A stretch of 64,000 bases of DNA from Owenia fusiformis (Eukaryota; Annelida; Polychaeta; Sabellida; Oweniidae), in NCBI GenBank assembly GCA_903813345.2, contig CAIIXF020000001.1:53647885-53711884 (forward strand), written 5' to 3'. Made by a program: the position numbers and the translations under genes. Shown here piece by piece: positions 28,501-43,500 of the stretch (within the stretch, counting starts at the first letter, position 1; each line of letters begins with the position of its first letter). Below the pieces are notes generated by a model. It saw nothing but the letters and a program-made list of their open reading frames with translations, had not been told where the DNA came from and ran no database searches.

Positions 28501-31500
28501 AAAATGGAACTTGGTGTTCAGATTTGGCATATTCAGTCTCTGTGTGTGTCCTCCAGTCTCCTGCGCCTAATCTATGCTGAGGCCCATCATGTTGAGGCCC
28601 TGCCATGCTGAGGCCCATCATGTTGAGGCCCTGCCATGCTGAGGCCCATCATGTTGAGGCCCTACCATGCTGAGGCTCATCATGTTGAGGCCCTACCATG
28701 CTGAGGCCCATCATGTTGAGGCCCTACCATGCTGAGGCCCATCATGTTGAGGCCCTGCCATGCTGAGGCCCATCATGTTGAGGCCCTACCATGCTGAGGC
28801 CCATCATGTTGAGGCCCTACCATGCTGAGGCCCATCATGTTGAGGCCCTACCATGCTGAGGCCCATCATGTTGAGGCCCTACCATGCTGAGGCCCATCAT
28901 GTTGAGGCCCTACCATGCTGAGGCCCATCATGTTGAGGCCCTGCCATGCTGAGGCCCATCATGTTGAGGCCCTACCATGCTGAGGCCCATCATGTTGAGG
29001 CCCTACCATGCTGAGGCCCATCATGTTGAGGCCCTGCCATGCTGAGGCCCATCATGTTGAGGCCCTACCATGCTGAGGCCCATCATGTTGAGGCCCTACC
29101 ATGCTGAGGCCCATCATGTTGAGGCCCTACCATGCTGAGGCCATCATGTTGAGGCCCTACCATGGTGAGGCCCATCATGTTGAGGCCCTACCATGCTGAG
29201 GCCCATCATGTTGAGGCCCTACCATGCTGAGGCCAAGAGAGGCTAGTTGTAATTGTTGATGAAGTTCTCTTTTAAAAGTCAAATCAATCTTTTGGAAATG
29301 ATAGTCTTCACCTACTCCACATACTCTCCCCTTGTGACCCAATCATAGCTAGAAGAACTTGAAGTCTGGTGAGGGGTTTAGAGACTCAATTTGATGCAAT
29401 TGTGTATTTTATGAGACTAATTACATGATCTCTTTGACCACTTTCTCATTAGTGTTTCTCCAAGTATATACCATGCCAAAAAGGTATCAGGCCATCATCC
29501 CTGGTGGCACCTCATACAAGAAAACACATTTATTACAAACAATACAAAAGTATTTATTTCAATGTAGCATTGTCTGTATTTCCTGCCATACATCTAGTAT
29601 TCATTCACTTAACAAGGTAGGCAAAATCTGACAAATGAACCTGAACCTTGAATAAGTAGACTTTCATATTCATGTGAAAATAGATCCAAACTCTACCCCT
29701 AATATAGACAGGCCAGTATGTATCCAGGGGGGTCGATCAATCAAAATCATTTAGTTTTTATTCATCATTCTGAGCATTTTTCAAGTGATTTTGGGTCAAA
29801 ACATTGAAAATTGTCAAATGTGAACCTCCCACCCCTCCGGAATTTTTTGAAAAGTACTCCCCCTTGGTAAAAGCTGGCTACAGGCCTGATAGAGTATATA
29901 GAAATATGATCATAAGCTCTGAGGTTCATCATGTCAAATAGCTAGTGGGTTCACACCTTTAGGGTCTCACATACACGCAGTCCAAGTATCATCTTACCTA
30001 CAAAGTATATCATATTGGTACTCTATTTGACAATCATGACGTTTCTAATCGTCTTATCATAACATTATGAAATTCTATCTGCTCACCAGTTCAATCTCAA
30101 TTGGTGAATTTTGTATACATTGGACATGAGGAAATAGATACATATCTTTACTCTAACTTTTTTATTGTTGCTTTTTATTTAACTGCCTATTTAGAATGTA
30201 TAGTATTTCGCTTCAATTCTTCAACAAAACATTACCTTTCAGAAAATGGTGTGTTAATCAAATACGTCAATATGTACAGAGGCTGAATTGGTTAAGAACT
30301 AAAAACATTTCAATTCTGCCTGTAATTTCCAAAAATAACAAAGTAAAAGAATGGTGTCAAATTCAATGTTTTTCAATATTGAATCTTTATATAATTACAG
30401 ACATACAAGATATTCTATTTTGGAAAACAATTTTTGGGGTCAGGTCAATAAATTAGAATGCTTCAAAATATACATAAGAAAATTTGTTTTGACAAAAGCG
30501 TCACTACTGAAGCTTTTAGTGAAACCCACGGAATATTCTCTTTGGTACATTTTCGATTTCCAAGGTTTAAATCATATACATATTTGTTTGAAACCTTGTG
30601 AAAGATGCGAAATAGAAGAAATGAATGCTATTTTGAAATGTAATGGACATTTATGGCCACCCCTCAAATGTACACAATTACATCTTATGACAAGAGTCAT
30701 TGTTTTGACCTGATCCCTCATCTGTTATACGTATATGGGGCTTTCATCCAAGTAAAAGTTTGAATATAACCCTGGGTGATATATTGATCCCTTTACATTG
30801 TTGCTGGAGTATAATAATAAGATTGATCATTATAGAGTAAGAATGGTAATAAAGTGTCAAATTATTCACAGAGTATTCTCAAGCCATTGGAGTTATTACA
30901 TAATTCACCTCCAGTCTGTAATTTTATTCCAATCTCATTATGGTCATCATTATTATTGGACTCCAGGGAAAATAACTGAAATGAACAAGTGTAATAAACT
31001 TGGAAATGTCTAGCCCCATACATCATCCAATGAAGGCTTTGTCCCACCCACATAGCAGCCTGTTTTCCCCATACATCCAACCTGGACCCATAAATCCCGT
31101 ATGGGATACAGGTTCTCCTTGCAAAAAAGATGCTACTCAAGTGACATCTCTGCTATGTAAGTTGAGGAATACATCATCTGATACAGATATTTACTCAATC
31201 ATAACCTAATTTTTTTAAATCAAGATTAAATTTTTTATGAATTTTTTTATTTCATTAAAAGGGTATCATCTTGTATCTTTAGGCATGATTTCCTGTTACA
31301 CAGATGCCTATCTGTAACATTTCATAAATTTAACATCAGATCAATCTTGTTCTTTGGTATCTGATAATTGTGATCTTTTCTTTGAACGAAATTCATTTCA
31401 GATAATCGTATCATTATTGAGTTTAGAATAACAGGCGACATGGATCTGGAGGGGTTTTGTATCTAGGTATATACATTCTCCAAATCCCTCACATACTGAA

Positions 31501-34500
31501 CTCTACACCTTTATTCAGATCAGTCCTTCATAGATGATTTCTCTGTGATGGAGAAAGGATTTGTTTTGCATTTAGAAGTATGTCTGAACAGTTATCGATT
31601 CCATGTTTTGATTAGAATGTCATATTGCCCATGTTTCCCCCCCTAAGTACTAAATATTTTAAATTAATGCTGTAAATAGATACCTTGTATATCCCATATC
31701 CATGTTTTATCTGCCCTCCAGGGCTAAGATCTTCTGCATAATTGGGAATTTTTGATTATCAATAAAAACATCAATTGATGTATGATAACTGAAGTTGCTA
31801 CATTCAGTCAATATTAATATTAGATGCTACATATCACAAATGTGATAGTCAATTGTGATTTGACAAGGGTTTAAATGGTCAGTTTTGATTTACACTTGTT
31901 GGAAGGGGGATGTTTTGAAAAAGAACTCGTCCAAAATCTGTCTTCCATTGCCTGCCAGGTTAGGTTTTTCAACAGGTGAAAGTGTACACCTTGAAAATAC
32001 ATTAATTTCAAACTGTCAGGTCATATTATGTATTACAATCACAGTTCACCTTTCTAAAATGGTCAACCTTTTTTGTGTTTCCAGGGATTTAACCCCTAAT
32101 TTTAATAAAATATATAATGCATCTGGAACTCATGTACAATTTGAATATTGACTTAATTTCAACTGAATCATTTCATTTCAAATCTCAATTTATCCATTGG
32201 TATTCTTAGGAAAAAGTACATTTATATGTTCATTTTTCAAAAGAGAGGATCATAACAGAGGAATTTAGGGAGCATGTTATGTATTTAATTGAGATATTTG
32301 ACAGTTTCGCACCTCAATGGTATATGCTACAACCAATACTCAGATGCTGTTTGCATCACATGCCACAAAATACATGATATAAATATATGAAGTTATGATT
32401 TGCTCAATTAATGATTGCATGTGATGATATATTATTACCTGTAACTATCGTGTCAAATATCTGTATAATACATCCAGGTAGAAATAACTATTGAGTAGTT
32501 TCTCATAGTATTTTTACTGTTGGTTTACTACCTGATATTAATTTCAATTGACATATTAGAGAGAATTTTGTAAGAGATTAGGCGCTTGATTCACAGTTGC
32601 CAACTATTATTCAATTATACCGGACTAGGATTACCATCATAGAATTTATCATAAATGCCACTTGCTATCAGGATTCCCCAATAGGTGAAGTATATGAGGG
32701 GGGGGGGGTACATAGTTGTAAAGCAAGACTACCCCCAATACATATAGCATTTCTAGTGAATGAAAAGTTTATACCCCAATTTTAGATGAAATTGAATCCT
32801 GTCATGATATGAATAGATTTGTTATGAAACTTGAGTAGTGATATGTATCTTTTATCTTATCTTATATGTAATGAAAAATTTGTAAAAATATAAATTGAAA
32901 TTCTGCTCATTGATTGAAATATATGAGATTTTTGGGTGTATGTTACATTCAAAGTAGAAGTTGTCTTCACCTCAGATGTGATAAACATTTTCAAACAAAT
33001 TCAATTTTTTAGAAACGAGTCCCAGATTCCCTTGATTACACACTCAATTTTTATTTTATTTTATTATAGAGGAATACCAAAGAACAATGTGGCCAATATA
33101 TTGTTATAACATATCTTCATGTGTTTTCCAGGACGCATTACTACACAACGTACACCCAACAATTTGAACGACGCTACATCAACAAGTATCGATGCTGCAA
33201 TGGGTGGCAACAACTTAACGGACAACATGGATGCAACTATCGTAAGTAAACTTTCTTTAAAAAGATTGGGATGCTGGGGATTTATTTCCTGATGACTGTA
33301 TCTATTCAGGGATGTTCTTTCATGTTATCTTTCCTCTTTTGGCCTTTGTGCTAACAAATACAATATCAGGCCAACCTATAGGCACCTTCTTTTATTTTGC
33401 CCGTTGTCTCTTCTCTAAATCGAAAGTTGTTGTCCATATGCTTTCATTCCCGCTTCTCAAATGGAAATTCGGAACTCACATATGAATCAAATATTGAAAA
33501 AAATCTATGGACAATTTTCATAACACATGGATTTAGACATCAATTTACTTCTCTTTCCTGTCAATGAAACAAGAGTGAATGAAATATATTGTAAGGATGC
33601 GTCTTTTCATTTTGAGGACAGTCAATTCAGTGATGACTGCTTTATGACTTTTTTACTTCATAACATTTATGATTTCATTTGTGGCTAGATTTTAGCATTG
33701 ATACCCCACAAGTTGTACTTTAATGTAGCCGATATGTTTAAAAAATCACTGACTCCCATAATTCACCTTATAATCTTGCCCCGCTTTTTCCTACTAGACT
33801 TGAAGGCCGATTGATTGTGGATATACTCAGTCGTTCAAATTCAAAAGATGTATCATTTGTTGAAACATCAGTTTTATCGTAACACGTGTTGGCACAAACA
33901 TGGGAAGCCAGAGTTCCTTTGAGATAAACAAGCCTGGTCAGTTTAGCACCATTATGTTCCTAATTAGCTCCAATGTTATAGGCATAAACAAGAAAAGCTT
34001 TGAAAAGAACACAACATTTTTTGTGTTTAGTGGTCTGGTTTTGATGTCTGATGGTATCAGTACACAGTTCACCTGAGAACATGATCAATTTGAAAAATAC
34101 CTTACAGCTCAGAAAAAAATCATTTTCTTGATAAATCCCAGTAAATGAATATGTATCTGAAAAAATAAAGAATACCAAATAAAGTTTTCTCAGATGAAAG
34201 TAATGACATTGTCAGTATTTAATTCTAAAACAATTGTACAATTGTGGGATTTTTTCTGGACATTTACAACAGAACCATCTGTATGATTTTCATTGCCTTC
34301 TAGTTTATAAAATGTAAATAAAATGGATATTTTACAGTCTAGTTATTTTAAGGTCACTCAATACTCAATTTTGAACTTTGTTAGGTTTCTTTTTTTGCTG
34401 TGAAATATAAGAACTCAGAACTATTTTTTATATTATTGTCTTCACAGAAAAAAATGTCTCAAGGTTATTGTCTGGAAGATGTAAGTTATTGTTCGGAAGA

Positions 34501-37500
34501 TATAGGTCATTGTCTGGAATATGAACATTTTTCCTGTGAAGTGATCCATGAAATGATCTGTTTACATGTTTCTTTTTCGAAGTGGGTTAAGCTGGTGAAT
34601 GGTTTTTCTACGGGCACTTTCTGGTACAGTTATCTGGTATGGATCATTTTTTACATTACTAAGAGTTTCAATGTTGGGATATTTATAGTGTTGTATATGT
34701 AATTGAATGGTTTATGTACTAGATCAGTCATAGCCCTGAGACATCACCTAGGGTTCTCTTACCACTAACTGCTGATTATTAGCCACTAGTTTCAACTCTA
34801 AATGAACAAGATTGGTTTCATGTTCATTTTCAGTTCCTTGGATATTCAAGATGCTAAAGACTGGCACGCTGGTGAAGTACTTCAAAGAACAATTTCCTGA
34901 TCATTTATGGTGTTAATTTTTTTGTCCCAGCCACAACTGAACTATTTTCAGTCTGATGTCACATATATTTGTCAGTTGATACTTTCATTGTGGTTGAATG
35001 TCCCATGAACACATGTTTTGGAAAAATAGATATAGGAAACAACAGGTGCAAAACCAGTGAAATGGCAATGACTTCAAAGAGTTAATGCATGATTGAATGG
35101 CAAGATGTGAACTCCTTTAACATTAGGTTATTCATATGGTTCAAAAAGCACTAATATTGGACAGAGTTCTTGTAATTCTATACAAATTGTAAAAGTGATT
35201 TTGAGAAGAATCTAAGTGAGATTTGTCTGCAAGGCAGGCTCTTAGCCACTTGCCCTTATCTCAATTCTCACTCAGTAAAAAACTAGAAATTATGTTGTGA
35301 AATTGGTCAATGAGCTGTAGTTCTAGGCGCCAGTTTTATTGTGGGCTATCCCAGTGCAAAGCACCCCTCTCATAACTACACCATTCACCACTTTACGATC
35401 AGTACCACCTTAAACTCTTTATTTGAGGTTAAGACATTTTCTGTAAGTTTCGACCTAGAGATCTAAACACAATCCATATTATTTATTCTAATATGTGTAT
35501 ATTCAATTTCAGAGTGATGAACATTCATAGATATTCCATATTGTTTCTAGTTTTAAAAGATCAAGTAATTTTTGTTCAGGAATACACGAATCAGAAACTT
35601 AAACTTAAAGAGTATATGTTCATTGCAGGATCTAGATCGACAAAAATATAATTGTTTGTATTAATTGCATTAATCTGATGTGACTCATATCAATACCTGT
35701 TATCAAATCCCTTCCCACACCTTTAGGTATTAAGTGAAGTTACTCAATCAGGATGCTAGTTATTATTATTGTATTACATACCTCATTTATGTTTCTAGTT
35801 ATTGTGTTGCATTCCTCATTTATGTTGCTTGTTATTGTTTTACATGCCTCATTTAGGTTTCTAGTTATTGTATTGCATGCCTTATTAATGTTGCTAGTTA
35901 TTATATTGCATTCCTCATTTATGTTGCTAGTTATTATATTGCATGCCTCATTTATGTTGCTAGTTATTGTAGTGCATGCCTCATTTATGTTGCTCATTAT
36001 TGTATTGCATACCTCATTTGTCTTTCTAGTTATTGTATTGCATGCCTTATTAATGTTGCTAGTTATTGTATTGCATGCCTCATTCATGTTGCTAGTTATT
36101 ATATTGCATGCCTAATTTATGTTGCTATTATTATTGTATTGCATGCCTAATTTATGTTGCTAGTTATTATATTGCATACCTCATTTGTCTTTCTAGTTAT
36201 TATTGTATTGCATGCCTAATTTATGTTGCTAGTTATTGTATTGCATGCCTCATTTATGTTTCTAGTTATTGTATTGCATGCATCATTTATGTTGCTAGTT
36301 ATTGTATTGCATGCCTCATTTGTCTTGCTAGTTATTGTATTGCATGCCTCATTTATGTTGCTAGTTATTGTATTGCATGCCTCATTTATGTTGCCAGTTA
36401 TTGTATTGCATGCCTCATTTATGTTGCCAGTTATTGTATTGCATGCCTTGTTTATGTTGCTAGTTATTGTACTATTGGATGTATACATATTCCCATAGTA
36501 TACAGTAAACCCTGTCTAATGTTCTACTTGCTTGGGGAGGTGTTCCATTTATAGAGGTTAATTTAATATTAAGTCAGTTGGGCTTGGGACTCTGAAAAGT
36601 GTTCCACTAACAGAGGTTTTCCACCTCTAGAGATGTTCCACTTTACAGGTTTCACTGTAGTACCCTTTTTAGTTGCCATGTATTATAGGTTGAGTTACGT
36701 GCCATTTTGAAAATCAGGCAGCAATATTATCAAAACAAATACCAACAACAAGCAAGCAACTCAGCTATATTCCCAATATTATAGTGAGAAGACGCTTGTG
36801 AGCCTGATCTATATTGAGGAAAATACAATCATCAAAATAGGATTAAGTCACTGAACATCTATCTGTTCTCTTGTCAATGAATAATAAATTGCGTAACATA
36901 ATGCCAGCTTAATTAGCATTTAGTTTCATCCATTGAGGAGATAATTGGAGAAATCTTCAATGGATGTTCTCATAGACACCCCCTCAGACAGAACCTGTCA
37001 GCATGCTTTGGAGGGCTTAGGGTCTAATACTTGGAAATCAATTCCTAATTTGATAAGTTGTCAATTTGGACATCAAATCTAATAACTGGTCAGGGATTAT
37101 TGGATTCCAGATTTTGATTTTGTGTACTTTGTGTTAGTCTAGCATTAAGACATTGTACCGCTTCCCACTTTACCTCTCAGAGAATGTTACCCGAGAGTGA
37201 AAAGGGGGTACAAGGCGTCCTGATGCAACGTGACTAATTTTGCTTGATGGGAGAGTCAAATGTAAAATTTAATCAGAAAGAAAAGAAGGATGCACAAATG
37301 CCATATAAGTCACATGCAAACACTGTAATCAAACAAGCAAACTTGTTTTGACCAGGAAACATACAATCAACATTATTGTGTTTGTATATCACTTGACACC
37401 AAACAAAGTGCCTTCATCATACAAGCAATAACATACAATCAAGGTATCTTGATCCCAGTTCAAACAAACAAGCAAACAAACAATCAGAAGAAAAATAAAC

Positions 37501-40500
37501 AAATAATACACCTATTAAGAGATTGGATTAACATTTACATGTACATGTAGTTCAATAAATTTCTCTTTGTCACGTATTAATCAACTTTTTTTAATTGCTG
37601 TCAAGTTATCCACACCATCTTGAGAGCTACCAAAATATTGGTGAAATATCTTCATAAAATGCACGGACAAGCAATCAAATACAAGGGCAATGGGCAATTG
37701 ATCAATTATAGCTTATTTATAAAGTAATTTTAGATATTTTGCAAGGTCATAGAGCAATTCATCAATAGATTATTAAAAAGTTGATAACTGATTAGATTAC
37801 AATGATCTTAATAACAGTTATTGAAGATAATCTCAAGTGGAGACATTCACTTATAGCATGTTGTGTACTTCATCACACAACAGCTGTTATGTATTTTGAT
37901 TATTTAAAAGGAGTTGCTGTCATCTTCATCTTCGTCTACAGTCTTTTGAAGATTTTTTTTATTTCATAAGCTGAGATCAAGTTAGAATGCCTTGTCAGAA
38001 AATCTCCTTTTCTGCCCATGATTACATAATGTTAATTTCACATTCATAAAAGGCCATTTGAGCTTGTTAAGTTCAGCAACAATTTAATTAAATTCTCTAT
38101 TTTGGTTAATGTTGGAAAATGCACGCGCCAACAATTCATATATGAGATATTGCTGTGTTTTTCTTCACACAAAAACTGTTATAAAAAAGAATTGCCAACA
38201 GTTTAACAAGAATTAAGTCTTATTTGCTAAACTTAACAGACTTTCCCACTGTGTTCAACTTCTGGACCATACCACGAAAAGTGTTTAACTTTTGGAGCAC
38301 ACCATAAGGACCCCTTAAAGGGACAATTTAACTAGTAACTCTGTCCCAGCTTGCTACCACATCTTAACAGTTTGAGATTATCTCGATCATCATAATTAGC
38401 TATCACAATTTTGTAATTAATTGTCCTGTTGTCACAGTAAGTGCATTATGCTGTATGGACAGTGATTTTAGTCATGTGAAACTGATTATATATTTTTATC
38501 TTTACACTGTTGTTGTCACTGTTTCCAGTATTGTTTTTCTAAAGGAGATTATAACAGGCGGGTTACCTTTGAAAACTATAACCTAGACTGGTTTGGTGGT
38601 CAGGATATAATAAGGGTCCTCTTCATCATATAAACATACCAGCCTCTCCCATCTACCATCAGTACTATTTTAGCCTTACTTGATTGGTCAAGATGTTCAA
38701 GCCTTGTCCGACTCTCGTTCTTCTCCCAAGCTTGAGTTTAGGAGTTTGAACTGCAATGTATGCAGGAGTTTTAGTGTTATTTGTTGCAATAATTACTGCA
38801 CAGTTGCAGTTAGGTAGTTAGCTCTGTTGAGGTGGCTTAGAGGCAGCAAGTGAGCAGTCACTCTACTCTATCACTGTCGTCTCCCACAGCGAGAGGGCAA
38901 CAGAAGTAAGATACATCCAGCCGTGACATCCAGTTTGCTGCAATAAATTTGTGTTTATGGCCTTTTGGTATACCTGCAAGCTAAATTCAAGCATCTGAAA
39001 GAAGATGTTTGAGAGGGGTTGGTTTAGACCCTTGAGGACAAATTGACCATCAAATATACCATGGTATTTAGGAATAAAAAAGAGCAATGAAACAAGTAGC
39101 TTAGATGGCAATGAAGCATGACAGATAGTATGCACCATTGGCAGTATGTACCATATTAATATTTTATGCCAATATTCACCAGTCGCTACAAGCCTCATTT
39201 ACAAAATAAAAAAACATTTGACCACATCCCATCATTAACTCTGCTCATCCCATGCAGTAAAACTGACTCATCTTCTGGAAAGATCCTAAACATAACACAC
39301 AATGACACTGATGAAGGTTTGCTTAGTTTATTAAATGGTATTCAAATACACTCCTTGACATGGGATCACATGAACAATTTTTCTTAAAGCTAGTCCCCCA
39401 AATATTGGATTGTTTCCCAGGCATGTTTATCACAAAAAGATAGGAACCGTTTCGGAATGAAGAATAAATTGATTTTTAAATCCAATTTAAATCCTGAATT
39501 GAGAAACAAGTCATGAATGGTCAGAGTAATAGAGCCAGTTGATCCCAAAGTTCACCCGCAGATCAAACTGTCATTTGTTTATGAGACGAGGGTCTAGGTG
39601 GCTTTGGATGAGAATCTTGGGCTCAAAACTTTACTGATTACCGAAGAATTACTTCTGTTTGTTTATCAGCTTAGAGCCTTGTGTTTCACAGTTTCAATTC
39701 CGTGTATGAATGTTCATACCTACTAATGCTATATGACAGGCCATTATGATGGTTCGGTCAATATGTACAAGTGATTTTGACTAAATCCAGTTTTCAAATC
39801 GATGCAAGTTTTCCTTGCAAAATGTGCAAGCTTTAATATATAAAACATTTGACGTGGTTCTTAATTTTTTAAATGTGTCGCATGGTATCAGTATTCTTAT
39901 GTGTTGTGGATTTAACTACAGCTTTTGCTTGCATCCAATATCTTGATATATTAACTGAATGATTTTCAACATTCTGTAAGGGGGTTACATTTCAACAAAC
40001 TCATACAATAGCTTTAGAAACCTATTGATCTTTATGATGCCATATTTGTGTGGGATTTAGAAATTGAAGTGACAGAATAAGTTATTGTTTTGCTAGTCTT
40101 GATAGCTCAATTTAACACCCACTTGTTCAAAGTAGTAATATTTCCTATGTTTACAACAAGCTTTGAATTCTAAACATTAATGAATCAAGGAAAACTTGGT
40201 CTTTGACTTTACTTCCTCTATTTACAAGAAAATGACATTAGTTGAAATGTGTCTTAATGACGCCATATACCAGGGTCCTACCAGGGTACTTTTTGAGAAA
40301 AGGTACTTCGTTGGTATATAAGATACATGTGTAGTTTGAAATGCACCTTTGATTCCATTCTCTTCACCTTACAATGAAAGAGGAGCAGATAGAGAGTTTG
40401 GATTTGAAGACAATTTGAATCAGCCAAAGTAGTACATATGAAAAAGGAATTACCATTAACACAACCAGGAGCAATCTTGAATATGATTAGTGACAAGAAA

Positions 40501-43500
40501 ACCCATCATTGGGATTTCTGATTTGTATATTATATTTTAGATCTGTTTTTTTTAGAAAACAGAAAAGTGGTCTAGTATCTGAAATGTCATTAAATAAAGG
40601 GGAAAAGTGGTCCACCACATCAGTATAACACCAATTGAAATATAAGTCACTTCCTTTGTGGTTTTCATCCATTTGTCAATGAATAGGTTTTTGTAAAATG
40701 ATCAGCTCTTAATATGGACATTTTGCCTCTTTTAGCATCATCGTTCTTTGGCAATGATCTTTCCTTTGTTGGTTTAGATGGCCTTGGTCTATATGATGAT
40801 TGTGACCTTTCACAAGTGTTTCTAAGCCTTGATCAACTTTGTTCTACTCATCTACTTTAGGAACCTAATTGTGAAGTTCATTCAGGAGTGCTACATTCAA
40901 ACATGGCTCAATCATCATGGATGCCACTTCTACTTAAAGCTTACTAAGTTAAGATGATTTCCCAACATTTCTCAATTGTATGAATGAATAATGTCTTATT
41001 CTATTGCTATCTGTACATTTTAATATGCTATCTACAAACCCATTCGCTGAATATCTTCATTTGTTTTTAGCACCTTATTTACTATTTTTATACCTGTCCC
41101 TTGTGAACTTTTATCAAGTGGTCTCTTTGTTTCTGAAGGAGGGTAAGGGTTTCTGATAACCCATTGAAAGTGAAAGACTTCCTTACATGTTTGTCTTCCT
41201 ACCAGTGAGCATTCAAAAATGAAAAGTGACCAAGGATGACCGGAGGTAGAAAAATGTGACAAATAACTTCAAATCAATTACTCCATTCAACATTGGTGCA
41301 GCAAGCATACTCTTGATGCATTTTGATTTCAAAACATCAGTTTGCTTTTTCTTCAGTGAAAAATTGTATTTTTCATTTGAAGTGCCATCTGTATTAATCC
41401 TAAAAGCTTGTACCTACTTTAGCTATAGTAATACCACTTTCTTTCATTGTAGTACTGTTTGTAACTTAAATATTGTTGAGGGCTGGGATTATATCATTCA
41501 CAAGCTCGATGTTGTGTTCACAATTTTTGAATGATGCTTTCTCATATGAAACACACTTAATTCCATGTCTTTTCTTGTAAAATCCTTCAAGACCATTATT
41601 GTCATTGCCTATTATGAGCAAATCTCTATGAAGAGGTTTGAAGTTCTAATTTGGTTATTTTATGATCCTGGGGCTATGCCTTATCAGGGATGGGAAATCA
41701 ACCAAGCTTGATATTACGCTCAAAATGTAAAATTCGAATTAATTTTTTAACCTAATTTACATTTTCTTGAAAGCTTGGAAATTAAGTGGAAATATAATGA
41801 TAAAGCTGAATAACACGGTAAATTAACTGGAAATTGACTTCTTGAAGAATATCAACCAACTTTCAAATTTTCAAATGTGTGGAATATTGAATTTGATAAG
41901 AACTTGAGTAAATATAATACTTGTATGGTAGAGTACTATGGCTTCATTTGTTATGTCATTATTACAAAATCTATGAAATGTGTTATTAGTCTAAGAAAAC
42001 AAAATTGAAACCTGTCAATTACAATAGTCCCGCATACTAACCAGAAAACCTCAAAGAAATTGGTATATAATCTGGAAAAACAAGAGGTACAACTTGGTGA
42101 AAAATGGTTTTCTGACTTGTATGCAAGATGAGAATATAGAGTTATACTATTTTGGCCATTTTGGTATTTTGGTTATTTTTTTTGGTCCTAAGGAAGGTCA
42201 GAGTGGCATTGCTAAGTGTTTATTCTGTATCCTAAGCCTAATCTAAACTCTCAGAAGATATAGTTGGTCTACTATCTAGTGTCAACTATGTTTGACCAAA
42301 TACCACTTATTCAGTTATTTCAGAACGTATTGTTTGTATGAATAATGAAAGTGGAGGACTTTTGGAAATCCAGTACCTGACCAATGTGGAGTATAATCAT
42401 TCCTTCAATTTCCACAAAGTAGCAAATAATATTGTCATTACAGAAATGTAGGTTTTTTTCAATTTAAGACTCCATCGACTGTTTGGCTAAAATTGTTAAG
42501 ATTGAAAAGTATAATTCCCAGGAACCGTGTAATTTATCGTGGATATGGTATATTTATAAATATCTTTATTGATGAGAATGTGTGGGAATTAAGCATTGAA
42601 TCTTCCTTAATCCCCTTAGAGACCAAACTATACACTACTTCCTAAACATACCACTTTTCCCTCAGCACGAAAGCATATGGCACAAAAACAAATCATTCAA
42701 TGATAAAAATCTTTGTTAAATACCCTAGAAATAATCCTATACCTGGCTTAACATCACCCTTTCGAGTTGGGGCTGTGGCTGTAAATAAACGTTCCACTGT
42801 ATAGAATTGGATTGTCATACTTTCTCTTCATATATATATGGTATAGTACTGTAAGCTGCCATACCCTATTTCATGCTACTCAAAGGATTATACCCCTGTT
42901 TGATATTTGCAAGGAGAGACTTCCAGTTGTTGTACTTTTGATAAAGGTTAATCCTTAGAGGCAGTTAAGCCTCAAATGTAACTATATGTCTGATATCCCT
43001 AAAACCAACTAAATGGATTGATCTATGTTTAATCCTGTGTCTCATATTGGATTCAAAAGCTCATAGGATGTGTGGTTAAATTGCTAATATGTCATGGTGG
43101 ACCGTCACAAGCTAAGAAGTTATGGGAAATGCTCAGAAAGGAATTAAAAAGGATGTATGACTTGAACAGCCCTTTCAGCCCAGAATTGTATTGCTCTGTA
43201 AATTGCTCATATCATCACAATAATTTTTATAGATCTGTGATCCAAGGCAATCCTTTTGAATATGTCGTCCATGCTTAAACTCCTTTTAATTTTACATAGA
43301 ATTTTAATGAAAAAGCATAACAGCCAAATTTTAAACACAAAATAATGCAATGCAATCATTTGATTGAACTAAAATCATTTTCAGATATTTCTTACACGAA
43401 CCAAAAATGATAGAACTCCCAGAAACATAAACTGTTTTGGAGGATTCCAAAAAACGAGCCCAAAGTGACATTGAGTTCATGGGCAGGCTAAAGCCATCAC

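Larger units (their letters stand above)
25569..33131 (+). other. Intron 2 of the EMI-EGF gene
   Basis: About 7.6 kb from GTGAGC to the acceptor GTGTTTTCCAG. It carries two CAGGCCTG-ended elements flanking a 31-bp minisatellite (28076-29888) and a diverged GAAGCTCTCTT repeat (29235-29310). Open frames near 30.1-30.7 kb are AT-driven and have no recognisable domain. Confidence 0.85.

Noticed and set aside
30101-30713. Series of overlapping plus-strand frames resembling a degraded reverse transcriptase region
   Set aside because: I looked for reverse transcriptase or endonuclease motifs and found none; the frames shift and are AT-driven.
35740-36554. Open frames of 90-148 codons on both strands
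   Set aside because: They are by-products of the 33-bp minisatellite, which lies inside an intron of a securely spliced gene and shows no gene signals.
38863-39198. Minus-strand frame of 111 codons
   Set aside because: No domain or start or splice support; the composition is ordinary for AT-rich intron DNA.
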